From Gammaproteobacteria bacterium (GTDB lineage: Bacteria; Pseudomonadota; Gammaproteobacteria; Pseudomonadales; JAUIKI01): a DNA stretch of 6,941 nucleotides. The stretch is taken from the NCBI GenBank assembly GCA_030430875.1, contig JAUIKI010000076.1:1-6941 (forward strand). The letters run 5' to 3'. Below are positions 1-6,266 of this stretch, piece after piece; positions within the stretch are counted from its first letter, which is position 1, and the number at the start of each line of letters is the position of its first letter. The translations under genes were made by a program, and so were the position numbers. The notes below the pieces were generated by a model. That model saw nothing but the letters and a program-made list of their open reading frames with translations, searched no databases and was not told where the DNA came from.

Positions 1-1283
1 CCCAAAAATGGTTTAATCACTAAAATGATTGCTACTGCTACACCTAGACATGCCATGGTTGTCGCTATCAATACTAAGCCAATATTTGTTGCTAATGTTG
101 CTTCAAACAAAAGTTCTTTTGCAATAAAACCAAATACTGGGGGTAAACCAGCGAGTGAAAATGCTGCAACAATCATCAATATAAAAGTGATAGGCATGGT
201 TTTTTTCAGGCCACCTAGCTGACTCAAATCTTTGGTGCCTGCGCTGTGGTCGATAGTCCCTGCCAACATGAACAATGACGCTTTATAAAGTGAGTGTGAG
301 AGTAGGAATCCGACAAATGCAACAATTGCTGCTTGACTACCAATCCCCAACAAAAACGTTAAAGTGCCCAAAGCCATGAGCGTGGAATAAGCTAACACTT
401 TCTTAAGATCAATGGCAGTATATGCCAAAATCCCACTCAAAATCATCGTGATACCCCCAGCCCATAGCTGTAAATTGGACCAGAGAATTTGCTCTCCCAA
501 TGCAGGATGTAATCGAGCCATCAGGAAAACGCCTGCTTTCACCATGGTTGCTGAGTGTAAAAAAGCCGATACAGGCGTAGGAGCTGCCATCGCATTGGGC
601 AGCCAAAAGTGAAAAGGGAATTGTGCCGATTTGGTAAAAGCGCCCATTAAAATTAATACCAACATGACATTGACTAAAGTGCCATGAGCGTCAAGTGGCT
701 GCTGAATTATCTCACTCATTTGCAGCGTACCCGTCATACTACTCAGTATAATGATGCCAGTCATCATGAGTAGACCACCGCCAACTGTCACAAAGAGTCC
801 TTGCAATGCTAGCTTTCTTGTTTTTTCTGATTCATGATTAAATCCAATCAGCATGTAGGATGTGATGCTCGTAAGCTCCCAAAATACAAAAAGCAAAAGC
901 AGGTTGTCGGCCATTACCAATCCCAACATAGCCGCCATAAATGCAAACAGCCATAGGAAAAAACGCCCTAAATCATGATGATCACGCATATAGTCACTGG
1001 CAAACCATACGATAAAACTACCGATACCAGTAATGAGTAAAACGAATAGGAGCGATAAACCATCAAAATAGAAAGACAGAGAGAGACCAATGGATGGCAT
1101 CCACTGTGTGACTTGTGAAAAAGTCTGTCCATCGATAATGGCAGGCAAATAAGTGAGTGCATAAATAAATAAACAAGCAGGGATCAGCGCCAATAAACTT
1201 ACTTTTTGACGTGTAGCCAACCAAGGCACCAGACGTGGGGAAAGTGCCGCAACCAATAAAACAATCAATACAAATGCAAGCAT
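1..1283 (-). CDS. mrpA: Monovalent cation/H+ antiporter subunit A (MrpA/MnhA), N-terminal 427 codons, 3' end outside window
   Basis: Large membrane subunit of an Mrp-type Na+(K+)/H+ antiporter, related to NuoL/ND5 of respiratory complex I; it acts in the inner membrane in pH and sodium homeostasis. Reading the minus strand from the ATG at 1283 gives 427 open codons that leave the window. It is strongly hydrophobic, with many membrane helices. Family landmarks seen: DNLLLLFVFWELTSITSYM with Glu136, GAFTKSAQFPFHFWLP with Lys218, SATMVKAG with Lys249, DLKKVLAYST (Lys294/295), HSLYKASLFMLAG (Lys334) and IAKELLFEA (Glu390), so the charged residues expected for ion translocation are intact. The start follows an AAAAGG ribosome-binding stretch by 5 bases, and an in-frame stop lies just upstream at 1296-1298. 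Whether it is a stand-alone A subunit or an A/B fusion cannot be seen. The other mrp genes would lie beyond coordinate 1. A NuoL/HyfB-like relative is less likely given the MrpA-specific motifs. Confidence 0.92.
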   Translation of the reverse strand, partial: MLAFVLIVLLVAALSPRLVPWLATRQKVSLLALIPACLFIYALTYLPAIIDGQTFSQVTQWMPSIGLSLSFYFDGLSLLFVLLITGIGSFIVWFASDYMRDHHDLGRFFLWLFAFMAAMLGLVMADNLLLLFVFWELTSITSYMLIGFNHESEKTRKLALQGLFVTVGGGLLMMTGIIILSSMTGTLQMSEIIQQPLDAHGTLVNVMLVLILMGAFTKSAQFPFHFWLPNAMAAPTPVSAFLHSATMVKAGVFLMARLHPALGEQILWSNLQLWAGGITMILSGILAYTAIDLKKVLAYSTLMALGTLTFLLGIGSQAAIVAFVGFLLSHSLYKASLFMLAGTIDHSAGTKDLSQLGGLKKTMPITFILMIVAAFSLAGLPPVFGFIAKELLFEATLATNIGLVLIATTMACLGVAVAIILVIKPFL

Positions 1284-1392
1284 GACAACCTTTTTTTAAA
1301 TCACATGTCTAATTTAGCTAACTTTTACTAAATGCGCTACAAACCTAATCCTTAAGAACTTTAAACGTTTGTTTACGCAGCAGCTGTCATAA

Positions 1393-1421
1393 AATATACG
1401 CAATTGACTCATTCTTACCAA
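1393..1421 (-). promoter_or_regulatory. Candidate sigma70-type promoter for mrpA
   Basis: On the minus strand TTGGTA (1416-1421) is separated by exactly 17 bases from TATATT (1393-1398), four and five matches to the -35 and -10 consensus. It would give a leader of roughly 100 bases before the mrpA ATG. The region is AT-rich, so chance matches are expected. It is favoured because it sits in the only long gap before mrpA. Confidence 0.42.
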
Positions 1422-1431
1422 CGCTGCATCA

Positions 1432-1461
1432 ATCATAACAACGACGGGTAATATCAAGCAA
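1432..1461 (-). promoter_or_regulatory. Alternative promoter for mrpA with extended -10
   Basis: TGTTATGAT (1432-1440, minus strand) is an extended -10 element (TG, one base, TATGAT). A TTGCTT hexamer lies 18 bases upstream of TATGAT (1456-1461). It is an alternative to, or a second start alongside, the promoter at 1393-1421; sequence alone cannot decide. Confidence 0.3.
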
Positions 1462-1677
1462 TACTTTGTGTAAGATAATGCCCCCAAAAACGTTTGGTTT
1501 TTAACCGCTTAAAAAACATGGATAATATCGACATAGGATACAAAGCATTCAATTAGTCTAGGAAAAATATTCAAGTCAACCTGTGGATGGCGTGCACTAT
1601 AAAAACTCGCAAAAAAACCAGTAAATTCTAACGGTAATTTTTTGATGAATCAGCCATGTTAACTATGTGATATGAAA

Positions 1678-2913
1678 CTATTTTAAACCAGCAATCCAAC
1701 CCGTTGTCCAGGCAGACTGAAAGTTATACCCACCAGTGATACCATCAATATCAAGCACTTCCCCAGCAAAGTAAAGACCAGGGCTAACTTTGCTCTCCAT
1801 GGTCTGAAAATTCACTTCTTTTAAGCAGACACCACCGCAAGTGACAAACTCCTCTTTGAAAATACCTTTGCCTCTAATTTGAAATGTCGCTTGAGTGATT
1901 TCTAAGACTAACGCTTGCAGTTCTTTTTTAGACAAATCTGACCAGATTGGCTTAATTTTAGCAGAGGATATCTCTAAGATTTTAGACCAGTATCGTTTAG
2001 GTATATTAAATAAAGCGACTTTTGCTACCGTCGCTTTTGGGTGAGCTGTTTTGTATTCGTTTAGCTGAGCGAGAATAAAATCACTATTCATATCACCTGT
2101 GAAATTAATCGTTAAAGCAGCTTGGTAATTATGATGAAAAAGTTCTTTCGCAGCTAAGGCGGATAATTTAATGGTCGCTGGACCACTTAATCCCCAATGG
2201 GTAATTAATATTGGACCCGTTTGTTGGTGTTTTTTACCATCGCAATGAATTGCTAGTTTAGCATTAGTAAAACTCACGCCAGACAAATCTGTTAGTCGAG
2301 GATCTTTGATGTGAAAGCTAAAGAGCGACGGTATTAATTCAGTAATCGTATGCCCCAAAGATTCGGCTAGTTTTAAGCTAGCTTTTGAACCACCAGTCGT
2401 TAAGATGACTTGATCAAATGAAGGAGAAGATTCTTCATTATTGTGTCCAAAGAATAATTGATATTTACCATCATTATTCTTAATAATTTTTGTCACTTTA
2501 TGTCGTGTTAGAATTTCAACGCCTAATTCCTTTGAGCGATTAATCAAGCAGTCAGCAATTGTTTGTGAACTGTCACTAATTGGAAACATTCGACCATCTG
2601 GCTCTGTCTTTAGCGTCACACCTTGATCTTTAAACCATTGAATCGTCTCCAATACAGCAAAACGCGAGAAAGGACCGCGCAATTCTTTGCTGCCACGTGG
2701 ATAGCCTTTAATTAACTGAGTGACATCTGGGCTATTATTAGTCACATTGCAGCGTCCACCACCAGAGATTAACACCTTACCTAAAAGACTGCCGCTGGCT
2801 TCATAGATAATCACTTCGTGATCTTTTTGATGCGTGGCTGCACTAATCGCTGCGAAAAATCCAGCTGCTCCACCACCAATTACGGCTATTTTCTTATTTT
2901 TACGGATAGACAT
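1678..2913 (-). CDS. HI0933/YhiN-family FAD-dependent flavoprotein
   Basis: Predicted soluble NAD(P)/FAD-dependent oxidoreductase of the HI0933 family (E. coli YhiN and BaiN-type proteins); the reaction of most members is unknown. The 411 residues match the usual family length of about 390-420. The N-terminus carries the dinucleotide-binding motif VIGGGAAGFFAA (11-22), with an acidic residue at the end of the second strand (IIYEAS, Glu38). The family signatures KVLISGGGRCNVTN (46-59) and DGRMFPIS (106-113) follow, then LTTGGSKAS (171-179). The C-terminal FAD-binding part is typical: EEFVTCGGV (354-362), GLYFAGEVLD (379-388) and GITGGYNFQSAW (391-402). No signal peptide or membrane helix is apparent. 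The ATG at 2913 is the first in frame and sits at the usual distance before the FAD motif, but has no good ribosome-binding sequence. It is intact, and separated by 394 bases from mrpA and by gene debris from the small gene upstream, so it is probably transcribed on its own. Confidence 0.94.
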   Translation of the reverse strand: MSIRKNKKIAVIGGGAAGFFAAISAATHQKDHEVIIYEASGSLLGKVLISGGGRCNVTNNSPDVTQLIKGYPRGSKELRGPFSRFAVLETIQWFKDQGVTLKTEPDGRMFPISDSSQTIADCLINRSKELGVEILTRHKVTKIIKNNDGKYQLFFGHNNEESSPSFDQVILTTGGSKASLKLAESLGHTITELIPSLFSFHIKDPRLTDLSGVSFTNAKLAIHCDGKKHQQTGPILITHWGLSGPATIKLSALAAKELFHHNYQAALTINFTGDMNSDFILAQLNEYKTAHPKATVAKVALFNIPKRYWSKILEISSAKIKPIWSDLSKKELQALVLEITQATFQIRGKGIFKEEFVTCGGVCLKEVNFQTMESKVSPGLYFAGEVLDIDGITGGYNFQSAWTTGWIAGLK

Positions 2914-2939
2914 TTAGTTAAAATTCTTCATATGCTAAT

Positions 2940-2967
2940 AATCTAATCATAAAACACAATAAGGCAA
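2940..2967 (-). promoter_or_regulatory. Weak candidate promoter for the flavoprotein gene
   Basis: TTGCCT (2962-2967) and TAGATT (2940-2945) lie 16 bases apart on the minus strand, four matches each to the consensus, giving a leader of about 20 bases before the ATG at 2913. It is supported only by position and weak matches in very AT-rich DNA. Confidence 0.25.
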
Positions 2968-2972
2968 GTTTA

Positions 2973-3056
2973 TTATTTCGTAATTTCCAAGAATTTATTG
3001 ATGATCAAATACTCATTTCCCACTGCAAATTCAGCTTTAGCCAAAATGGATAGAAC
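2973..3056 (-). pseudogene. Possible C-terminal gene remnant (27 codons)
   Basis: An open minus-strand stretch of 27 codons ends in tandem stops (TAA TAA) and has no start; a stop lies directly before it. Its translation contains ILAKAEFAVGNEYLIINKFL, which looks like ordinary protein rather than random AT-rich translation. The pattern LxxLxxAxFxVGxxxL also occurs inside the neighbouring 3089-3493 product (LFFLECAYFIVGDAVL, 7 of 16 identical). That makes a decayed relative of that gene possible, but the stretch is short and the match could be chance. It overlaps the better-supported remnant at 3037-3105 by 20 bases in another frame. Confidence 0.3.
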
Positions 3057-3105
3057 TTATATCTTTTGAGTTAACCCCACGGCCTTGTTCACAAATAGTT
3101 GAAAT
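3037..3105 (-). pseudogene. Remnant of a paralogue of the 4757-5224 gene
   Basis: The minus strand here reads ISTICEQGRGVNSKDI and then runs to a stop. The intact gene at 4757-5224 contains ISTICEQECGFNPKNI at residues 57-72. At DNA level, 3069-3105 and 5020-5056 agree at 30 of 37 positions without gaps, and the likeness continues more weakly to about 3051. No start codon or upstream part remains. The remnant has lost the first of the two glutamate/cysteine positions of the intact copy (EC becomes GR). It reads as the stump of a second copy deleted or overwritten by recombination, with the junction near 3106 next to the end of the 3089-3493 gene. Confidence 0.65.
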
Positions 3106-3493
3106 GCTTGCGTGCTAGATCGCCACTGCACCACTGGCTATAATCAAAATTTGAAGGGTTTTTTATTAACGCTTTGGACTCCTCAACAAATTTTAGAAGA
3201 TGTGAATTACCCGTGTTTTCTGCTTGTTCCAAAAATTTTCTGATGTCTTGTTTGCTCACAGTATTATTATCATTAAGCACAGCATCACCAACAATAAAAT
3301 ATGCACACTCCAAAAAGAATAACTGTTTTGGGCATGCGCTATCGGCAGACAACTTGATAATAATGTCTGAAAAGCAAATATCACTCACAGTAAGATCAAA
3401 GTCTTGAGTTGGCGATTGTGCATCTTCATCAAAGGCCCATGCTCTGAGTTCTTCAATAATGTCTGGCGTAGGAAAAATAGTATATTTATTCAT
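3089..3493 (-). CDS. Hypothetical protein, small accessory array gene
   Basis: Family not recognised. It is an acidic, soluble protein of 134 residues from the ATG at 3493 (MNKYTIFPTPDII), or 142 if the ATG at 3517 is used. The shorter form is preferred because its N-terminus looks like structured protein, while the extra eight residues (MNQSNRLL) do not; neither start has a clear ribosome-binding site. Predicted content is mostly helical, with a hydrophobic core segment LFFLECAYFIVGDAV and a helical C-terminal half ending in a tryptophan-containing SQWCSGDLARKHF. There is no signal peptide, membrane helix or catalytic motif. The last residues (HFNYL and stop) are read out of frame from sequence matching another gene of the array, so the native C-terminus may have been replaced. 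Size, acidity and neighbours resemble immunity-type proteins, but this is inference. Confidence 0.7.
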   Translation of the reverse strand: MNKYTIFPTPDIIEELRAWAFDEDAQSPTQDFDLTVSDICFSDIIIKLSADSACPKQLFFLECAYFIVGDAVLNDNNTVSKQDIRKFLEQAENTGNSHLLKFVEESKALIKNPSNFDYSQWCSGDLARKHFNYL

Positions 3494-3632
3494 TAACAAT
3501 CTATTACTTTGATTCATTTATTATGTTTTGTGGCTTTTTCATTTCACTCTCATATTAGTTTTGCTAAGCGAAAATGACCCAGAAGAACCATAACACCAAA
3601 AACTAATAGATGTTATTTTAATCTAATTCGTG

Positions 3633-4319
3633 CTATAGCCTATTAATGATTGCCTCTACGCATTCTTTCGGGTTGCTTTGTGCAATGAAATGCCCACCAT
3701 TTAATTGTTTAATCTGTAAATTAGCACATACTTTTTGAAATTGAAAAACAGCTTTTTTGCTAACCAATTTATCTTTAGTTGCTTGTAGGTATGTACAAGG
3801 AATGTGGATCCTGTTACTTGGCTCACCCAAATTAGCAATATATTTTAACCGTTTTTTCAACGTAGCATCACTCACCAATCGAAGTGATTTCAAAAATAAA
3901 TCAACTAAATCTTTGCGATTCAAACTACCAAAAAATAACCAACTAAGAAAGAATTTTGGGATTAAATTAAATCGTAATATTGATATCGGAGCTAAGTAGC
4001 TAAATTTACTGATGTAAGATGGTCGAGCTAAAAAACTAGCAGCAAAGAAAACATGTTTGATATTTAAGGTGCTAATTTGGCAAAGTTGATAAGCAATAAG
4101 GCCTGAATATGACTCGGCAAAAATCATAATTGGTTCTTCGCCAAACTGCTTAGCTATTTCATAAGCTTGAGATTTGGCATCATCTTCTTTAAGGCTCGAA
4201 AGAGGAATAACCGTTGTATCAATAGATACTGGTAGCAAGTTGATCATTGGTTCGAATAACTGACCAGTTCCATCCATGCCGGGTAATAATATGAGTTTAC
4301 TTGTTGGCTGATGATGCAT
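3633..4319 (-). CDS. Alpha/beta hydrolase (putative esterase/lipase)
   Basis: Small serine hydrolase of 228 residues, cytoplasmic as far as can be seen; substrate unknown. The N-terminus has the oxyanion-type loop LILLPGMDGTGQLF (9-22) that marks a group of bacterial lipase-like hydrolases. The nucleophile elbow is FAESYSG with Ser70, having Ala and Ser where the classical GxSxG has glycines. The acid is probably Asp183 in ATKDKLVS and the base His210 in LNGGHFIAQSNP. Residues 105-150 form a hydrophobic cap region. The start at 4319 lies only a few residues before the first strand, as expected. The gene overlaps the end of the upstream gene (4297-4686) by 23 bases, indicating translational coupling. 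It is the only member of this small-gene run with a recognisable enzymatic fold. Confidence 0.85.
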   Translation of the reverse strand: MHHQPTSKLILLPGMDGTGQLFEPMINLLPVSIDTTVIPLSSLKEDDAKSQAYEIAKQFGEEPIMIFAESYSGLIAYQLCQISTLNIKHVFFAASFLARPSYISKFSYLAPISILRFNLIPKFFLSWLFFGSLNRKDLVDLFLKSLRLVSDATLKKRLKYIANLGEPSNRIHIPCTYLQATKDKLVSKKAVFQFQKVCANLQIKQLNGGHFIAQSNPKECVEAIINRL

Positions 4320-4686
4320 CTAAACGCTCAATAGTAAAAGCAATTGATTTACCCACTAATTTTTCGTCATTTGACTCAATGGGAGCCTCTACGTTGAAAA
4401 GCCCAACATCAACCATGACAGGTTTTATAGAAGTGATTATTCCGTATGCTTTGTAACACCAACTTGATTGATGCTCTAATTCTTTTTTGGCTTCGGGATT
4501 ACCGGAAAATATGCTCTCCCATTCCTCACTGTCATCATAAAGACCAGCGGATAGTTCAATATTGACCGTTTCACCAGAAGTCATCTCTTCGGAAGTGAAT
4601 GCATCCATGACATAAAGCACCTCACCCTTTATTTCGACTGTAGCCTCGAGACATTCACCTTCTGTGCTTATAAGCGTTGCTTTCAT
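4297..4686 (-). CDS. Hypothetical acidic beta-rich protein (129 aa)
   Basis: Family not recognised. The sequence alternates short hydrophobic strands with acidic turns (ATLISTEGECLEATVEI near the start; KPVMVDVGLFNVEAPIES and GKSIAFTIERLD near the end), which suggests a small all-beta barrel or sandwich. A middle acidic helical stretch contains EEWESIF and PEAKKELEHQSSWCYK. There is no signal peptide or membrane helix. The ATG at 4686 follows AAAGAAT, a weak ribosome-binding stretch. It is 70 bases downstream of the 4757-5224 gene, and its 3' end overlaps the hydrolase start by 23 bases. Size and acidity fit the immunity-like character of the array, but nothing in the sequence proves a role. 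Confidence 0.72.
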   Translation of the reverse strand: MKATLISTEGECLEATVEIKGEVLYVMDAFTSEEMTSGETVNIELSAGLYDDSEEWESIFSGNPEAKKELEHQSSWCYKAYGIITSIKPVMVDVGLFNVEAPIESNDEKLVGKSIAFTIERLDASSANK

Positions 4687-4756
4687 ATTCTTTGGTCAGT
4701 TGATGCAGGGATTGGTTAAATATTTTACTGCCAGACATCTAATAGTGGTTCGTAGT

Positions 4757-5224
4757 TTATTTTTGCTGATTTTTTTCTTTATCCCACAGATTTATTACCA
4801 TATTTTTCTGTTTATCTTTTGTAAGACCCATAAAATGGGTCCATGTTACAACTGGAATATCAGCGTCATAATCTATCAGGTCATCGTTGTATGAAGAAAG
4901 CTTAGCGCCACAATTGGGGCAAAGTGGAAACTCTTTTGAATATTGCTTGGCATTGAGTTCATCCGCACAACTTACGGCCACACTCTGAAAAATAGATAAT
5001 TCGGGATTTATATTTTTTGGGTTAAAACCACATTCTTGTTCACAGATAGTTGAAATAAGTGACCATGCCTCTTCAGATATAATTTGAGCATAGCCAAAAT
5101 CTTTGCCATCTTTGGTTTGAAGGATGAGCTCACCATAAGAAAAATCACCCAAAACTGGAATGGAGACATTGTGGATACATACTCCACAAAAATTTGTAAA
5201 AAATCTCACTTGTCTATAATTCAT
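4757..5224 (-). CDS. Hypothetical cysteine-containing protein, possible zinc-binding
   Basis: Family not recognised; 155 residues. Two cysteine pairs, FCGVC (Cys13, Cys16) and LCPNCGAKL (Cys102, Cys105), could together bind zinc; the second has the typical zinc-knuckle form. Further cysteines are Cys61, Cys65 and Cys86. The N-terminal half looks beta-rich (DFSYGELILQTKDGKDFGYA), followed by a helix (SEEAWSLISTICEQECG). The C-terminus has IPVVTWTHFMGLTKDKQKN, then a lysine/glutamine-rich tail. The start overlaps the end of the upstream gene by 11 bases, so translation is probably coupled; a GGAAAA stretch about 12 bases upstream is a weak ribosome-binding site. A decayed second copy of its central part lies at 3037-3105. 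Coding status is well supported by overlap and cysteine spacing; function is unknown. Confidence 0.75.
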   Translation of the reverse strand: MNYRQVRFFTNFCGVCIHNVSIPVLGDFSYGELILQTKDGKDFGYAQIISEEAWSLISTICEQECGFNPKNINPELSIFQSVAVSCADELNAKQYSKEFPLCPNCGAKLSSYNDDLIDYDADIPVVTWTHFMGLTKDKQKNMVINLWDKEKNQQK

Positions 5225-5663
5225 TTATTGGATTTTTTTCCATGACTGAAACTGTTTCTCTAGCTTGCTTACTGCTCAATCCTGCTAAAATCAATATTTC
5301 TCGCGCAGATTTCCAGTTTTTTGTGTTAATTGCTTGATCGAATTCATCATGTAATTGTAATTCAAACAATTTTTCATTTATGGTCATCCCCTTTGTTCTT
5401 TGCATGGGCTGGCCTTTAGATGGAATATAAAAACACCAGACACAATTACTTAACTCGCCTGCCATGAATAAAGTGCATTTTTCTTGGCTTTCAATATAGT
5501 AAAGATGCAACATGTGTTTTTGGGACGGATAGCTTGGGTGTGGCACCTCCAAAGTTCGTAGACTCAGGTCATTCCATTCCCCCATCCAAATATCCACACC
5601 GTCTATTTCCAAGTATTCTCCACCAATAACCACTGATAGTAATGTCCAATCTTTAGTATTCAT
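5214..5663 (-). CDS. Hypothetical protein with beta N-terminal and helical C-terminal parts
   Basis: Family not recognised. The start is placed at the ATG at 5663 (149 residues, MNTKDWTLLSVVIGGEYLEI) because GGTGAT lies 7 bases upstream; the longer frame from 5714 has no ribosome-binding site and adds 17 poorly structured residues. Residues 1 to about 85 look like a beta-rich domain with many aromatics (VDIWMGEWNDL, HMLHLYYIES, CVWCFYIPSKG). From about residue 95, a helical part follows (KLFELQLHDEFDQAINTKNW, then SAREILILAGLSSKQARE). Soluble, without signal peptide. The 3' end overlaps the next gene by 11 bases. It is intact although the two genes before it are frameshifted. Confidence 0.73.
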   Translation of the reverse strand: MNTKDWTLLSVVIGGEYLEIDGVDIWMGEWNDLSLRTLEVPHPSYPSQKHMLHLYYIESQEKCTLFMAGELSNCVWCFYIPSKGQPMQRTKGMTINEKLFELQLHDEFDQAINTKNWKSAREILILAGLSSKQARETVSVMEKNPINEL

Positions 5664-5670
5664 ACTTGAT

Positions 5671-5676
5671 ATCACC
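5671..5676 (-). promoter_or_regulatory. Ribosome-binding site deciding the start at 5663
   Basis: GGTGAT on the minus strand, 7 bases before the ATG at 5663. The same GGTGATAT stretch precedes the ATG at 6134, so both genes use the same type of site, which supports the inner start over the ATG at 5714. Confidence 0.55.
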
Positions 5677-5740
5677 AATACCTTTGTTTGGATATATTTC
5701 CATGCTGAAACCATCGCATTATGTATCTATCTCTTTAACA

Positions 5741-6134
5741 TTATTCAGCTGGAGAAATAATAACGTCTTCTTCAGCTGATATTGGGCATGCGAGCAATAT
5801 GTGATATCCTTGAATCATAAGAAAAAGAGGATAATCAGCTTGCCTAAGCCCAATAGCTAGATTGAAGTATTTTCGTGCTCTCTTTATCAGCTGACCAAAA
5901 TCTTCAGGCATAATGTAGATACCGGATTTCTCATCAACAGGAAGATCAACTGGAATGATGTATACCCATTACAGACCCTTCTTGATGTTGAGTTTCAGAA
6001 ACAAATCGATCAGTTTGCACCGAAAGTTTGTATGTCTCGCCTGACTCTCCATCTATAAGCGTCACTGAAACAACCCCATTTTCAAATGATACATTTTCGA
6101 TAGTTGAATCACCGCTTATGTCATTTACTCGCAT
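5741..6134 (-). pseudogene. Hypothetical acidic protein gene broken by a +1 frameshift
   Basis: Family not recognised. The first part starts at the ATG at 6134 (MRVNDISGDSTIENV), with AGGTGA 7 bases upstream; a longer frame from 6164 lacks such a site. It reads beta-rich, acidic sequence as far as Met56, then hits a stop at 5946-5948. The neighbouring frame takes over at once from 5965 and runs 74 codons to the TAA at 5741-5743. It reads good protein: VYIIPVDLPVDEKSGIYIMP, then a helix DFGQLIKRARKYFNLAIGL and a beta end with HILLACPISAEED. Removing one G from the GGG at 5965-5967 joins the halves into a 130-residue protein with no other defect. A sequencing error, a recent inactivating mutation or, less likely, programmed frameshifting would each explain this. 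Confidence 0.7.
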
Positions 6135-6141
6135 TTTTATA

Positions 6142-6147
6142 TCACCT
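6142..6147 (-). promoter_or_regulatory. Ribosome-binding site deciding the start at 6134
   Basis: AGGTGA on the minus strand, 7 bases before the ATG at 6134. It is the best ribosome-binding match in the small-gene run and argues against the in-frame ATG at 6164. Confidence 0.6.
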
Positions 6148-6158
6148 ATATACTTTAA

Positions 6159-6172
6159 CGTCAAAGCTGACG
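6159..6172 (-). repeat. Short perfect inverted repeat upstream of the broken 5741-6134 gene
   Basis: CGTCA, a 4-base loop (GCTT on the minus strand) and TGACG form a small perfect hairpin 11 bases before the ribosome-binding site at 6142-6147. There is no T-run, so it is not a typical terminator. It could affect translation or be an operator half-site pair. Confidence 0.3.
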
Positions 6173-6196
6173 GATTATTTGGTTCAACCCCCTGAG

Positions 6197-6233
6197 TTCA
6201 AAGTTTAGTTTCAATATTCATTTCTACTTTGAA
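6197..6233. repeat. Seven-base inverted repeat in the gap between the two broken genes
   Basis: TTCAAAG (6197-6203) and CTTTGAA (6227-6233) are exact reverse complements separated by 23 bases. It lies just after the end of the four-cysteine gene. The loop is long and no T-run follows on the minus strand, so a terminator role is doubtful. Confidence 0.3.
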
Positions 6234-6266
6234 AAATAGACGGGCCTGCAATGCCTTGCTCTACCT

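Larger units (their letters stand above)
1284..1677. other. 394-base gap between flavoprotein gene and mrpA
   Basis: No open frame with coding character, tRNA or repeat array was seen on either strand. It holds the leader and candidate promoters of mrpA (see 1393-1440). I see no hairpin followed by a T-run on the minus strand that would end flavoprotein transcription. A small palindromic stretch at 1484-1497 (CCAAA/TTTGG, 4-base loop) is followed by five T on the plus strand, but no plus-strand gene ends there. A short ATTTAG/CTAAAT inverted repeat lies near 1310-1335 in the presumed mrpA leader. Confidence 0.6.

Noticed and set aside
25..612. Plus-strand open frames (25-222, 412-612) and a minus-strand frame at 409-606
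   Set aside because: They lie inside the mrpA reading frame, which has clear family motifs across the whole interval; they are out-of-frame shadows.
968..1162. Minus-strand open frame of 64 codons
   Set aside because: It overlaps the N-terminal part of mrpA in another frame of the same strand and has no ribosome-binding site or recognisable sequence.
1484..1502. Small hairpin followed by five T on the plus strand
   Set aside because: The stem is only five pairs and no plus-strand gene ends nearby, so a terminator call is not supported.
3174..3407. Plus-strand open frame opposite the 3089-3493 gene
   Set aside because: It is the complement of a more protein-like minus-strand gene; its own translation shows no domain features.
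3757..3999. Plus-strand open frame opposite the hydrolase gene
   Set aside because: The minus-strand hydrolase has its catalytic motifs in place over this interval, so this is a shadow.
4664..4894. Plus-strand hydrophobic open frame that looks like a membrane protein
   Set aside because: It covers the gap and the ends of two minus-strand genes. The hydrophobic run is the AT-rich complement of a lysine/glutamine-rich C-terminal tail.
6143..6172. TTGACG and TATAAA spaced 17 bases apart just before the ATG at 6134
   Set aside because: Transcription would begin at about the ATG itself, which conflicts with the good ribosome-binding site lying between the two hexamers; probably chance in AT-rich DNA.
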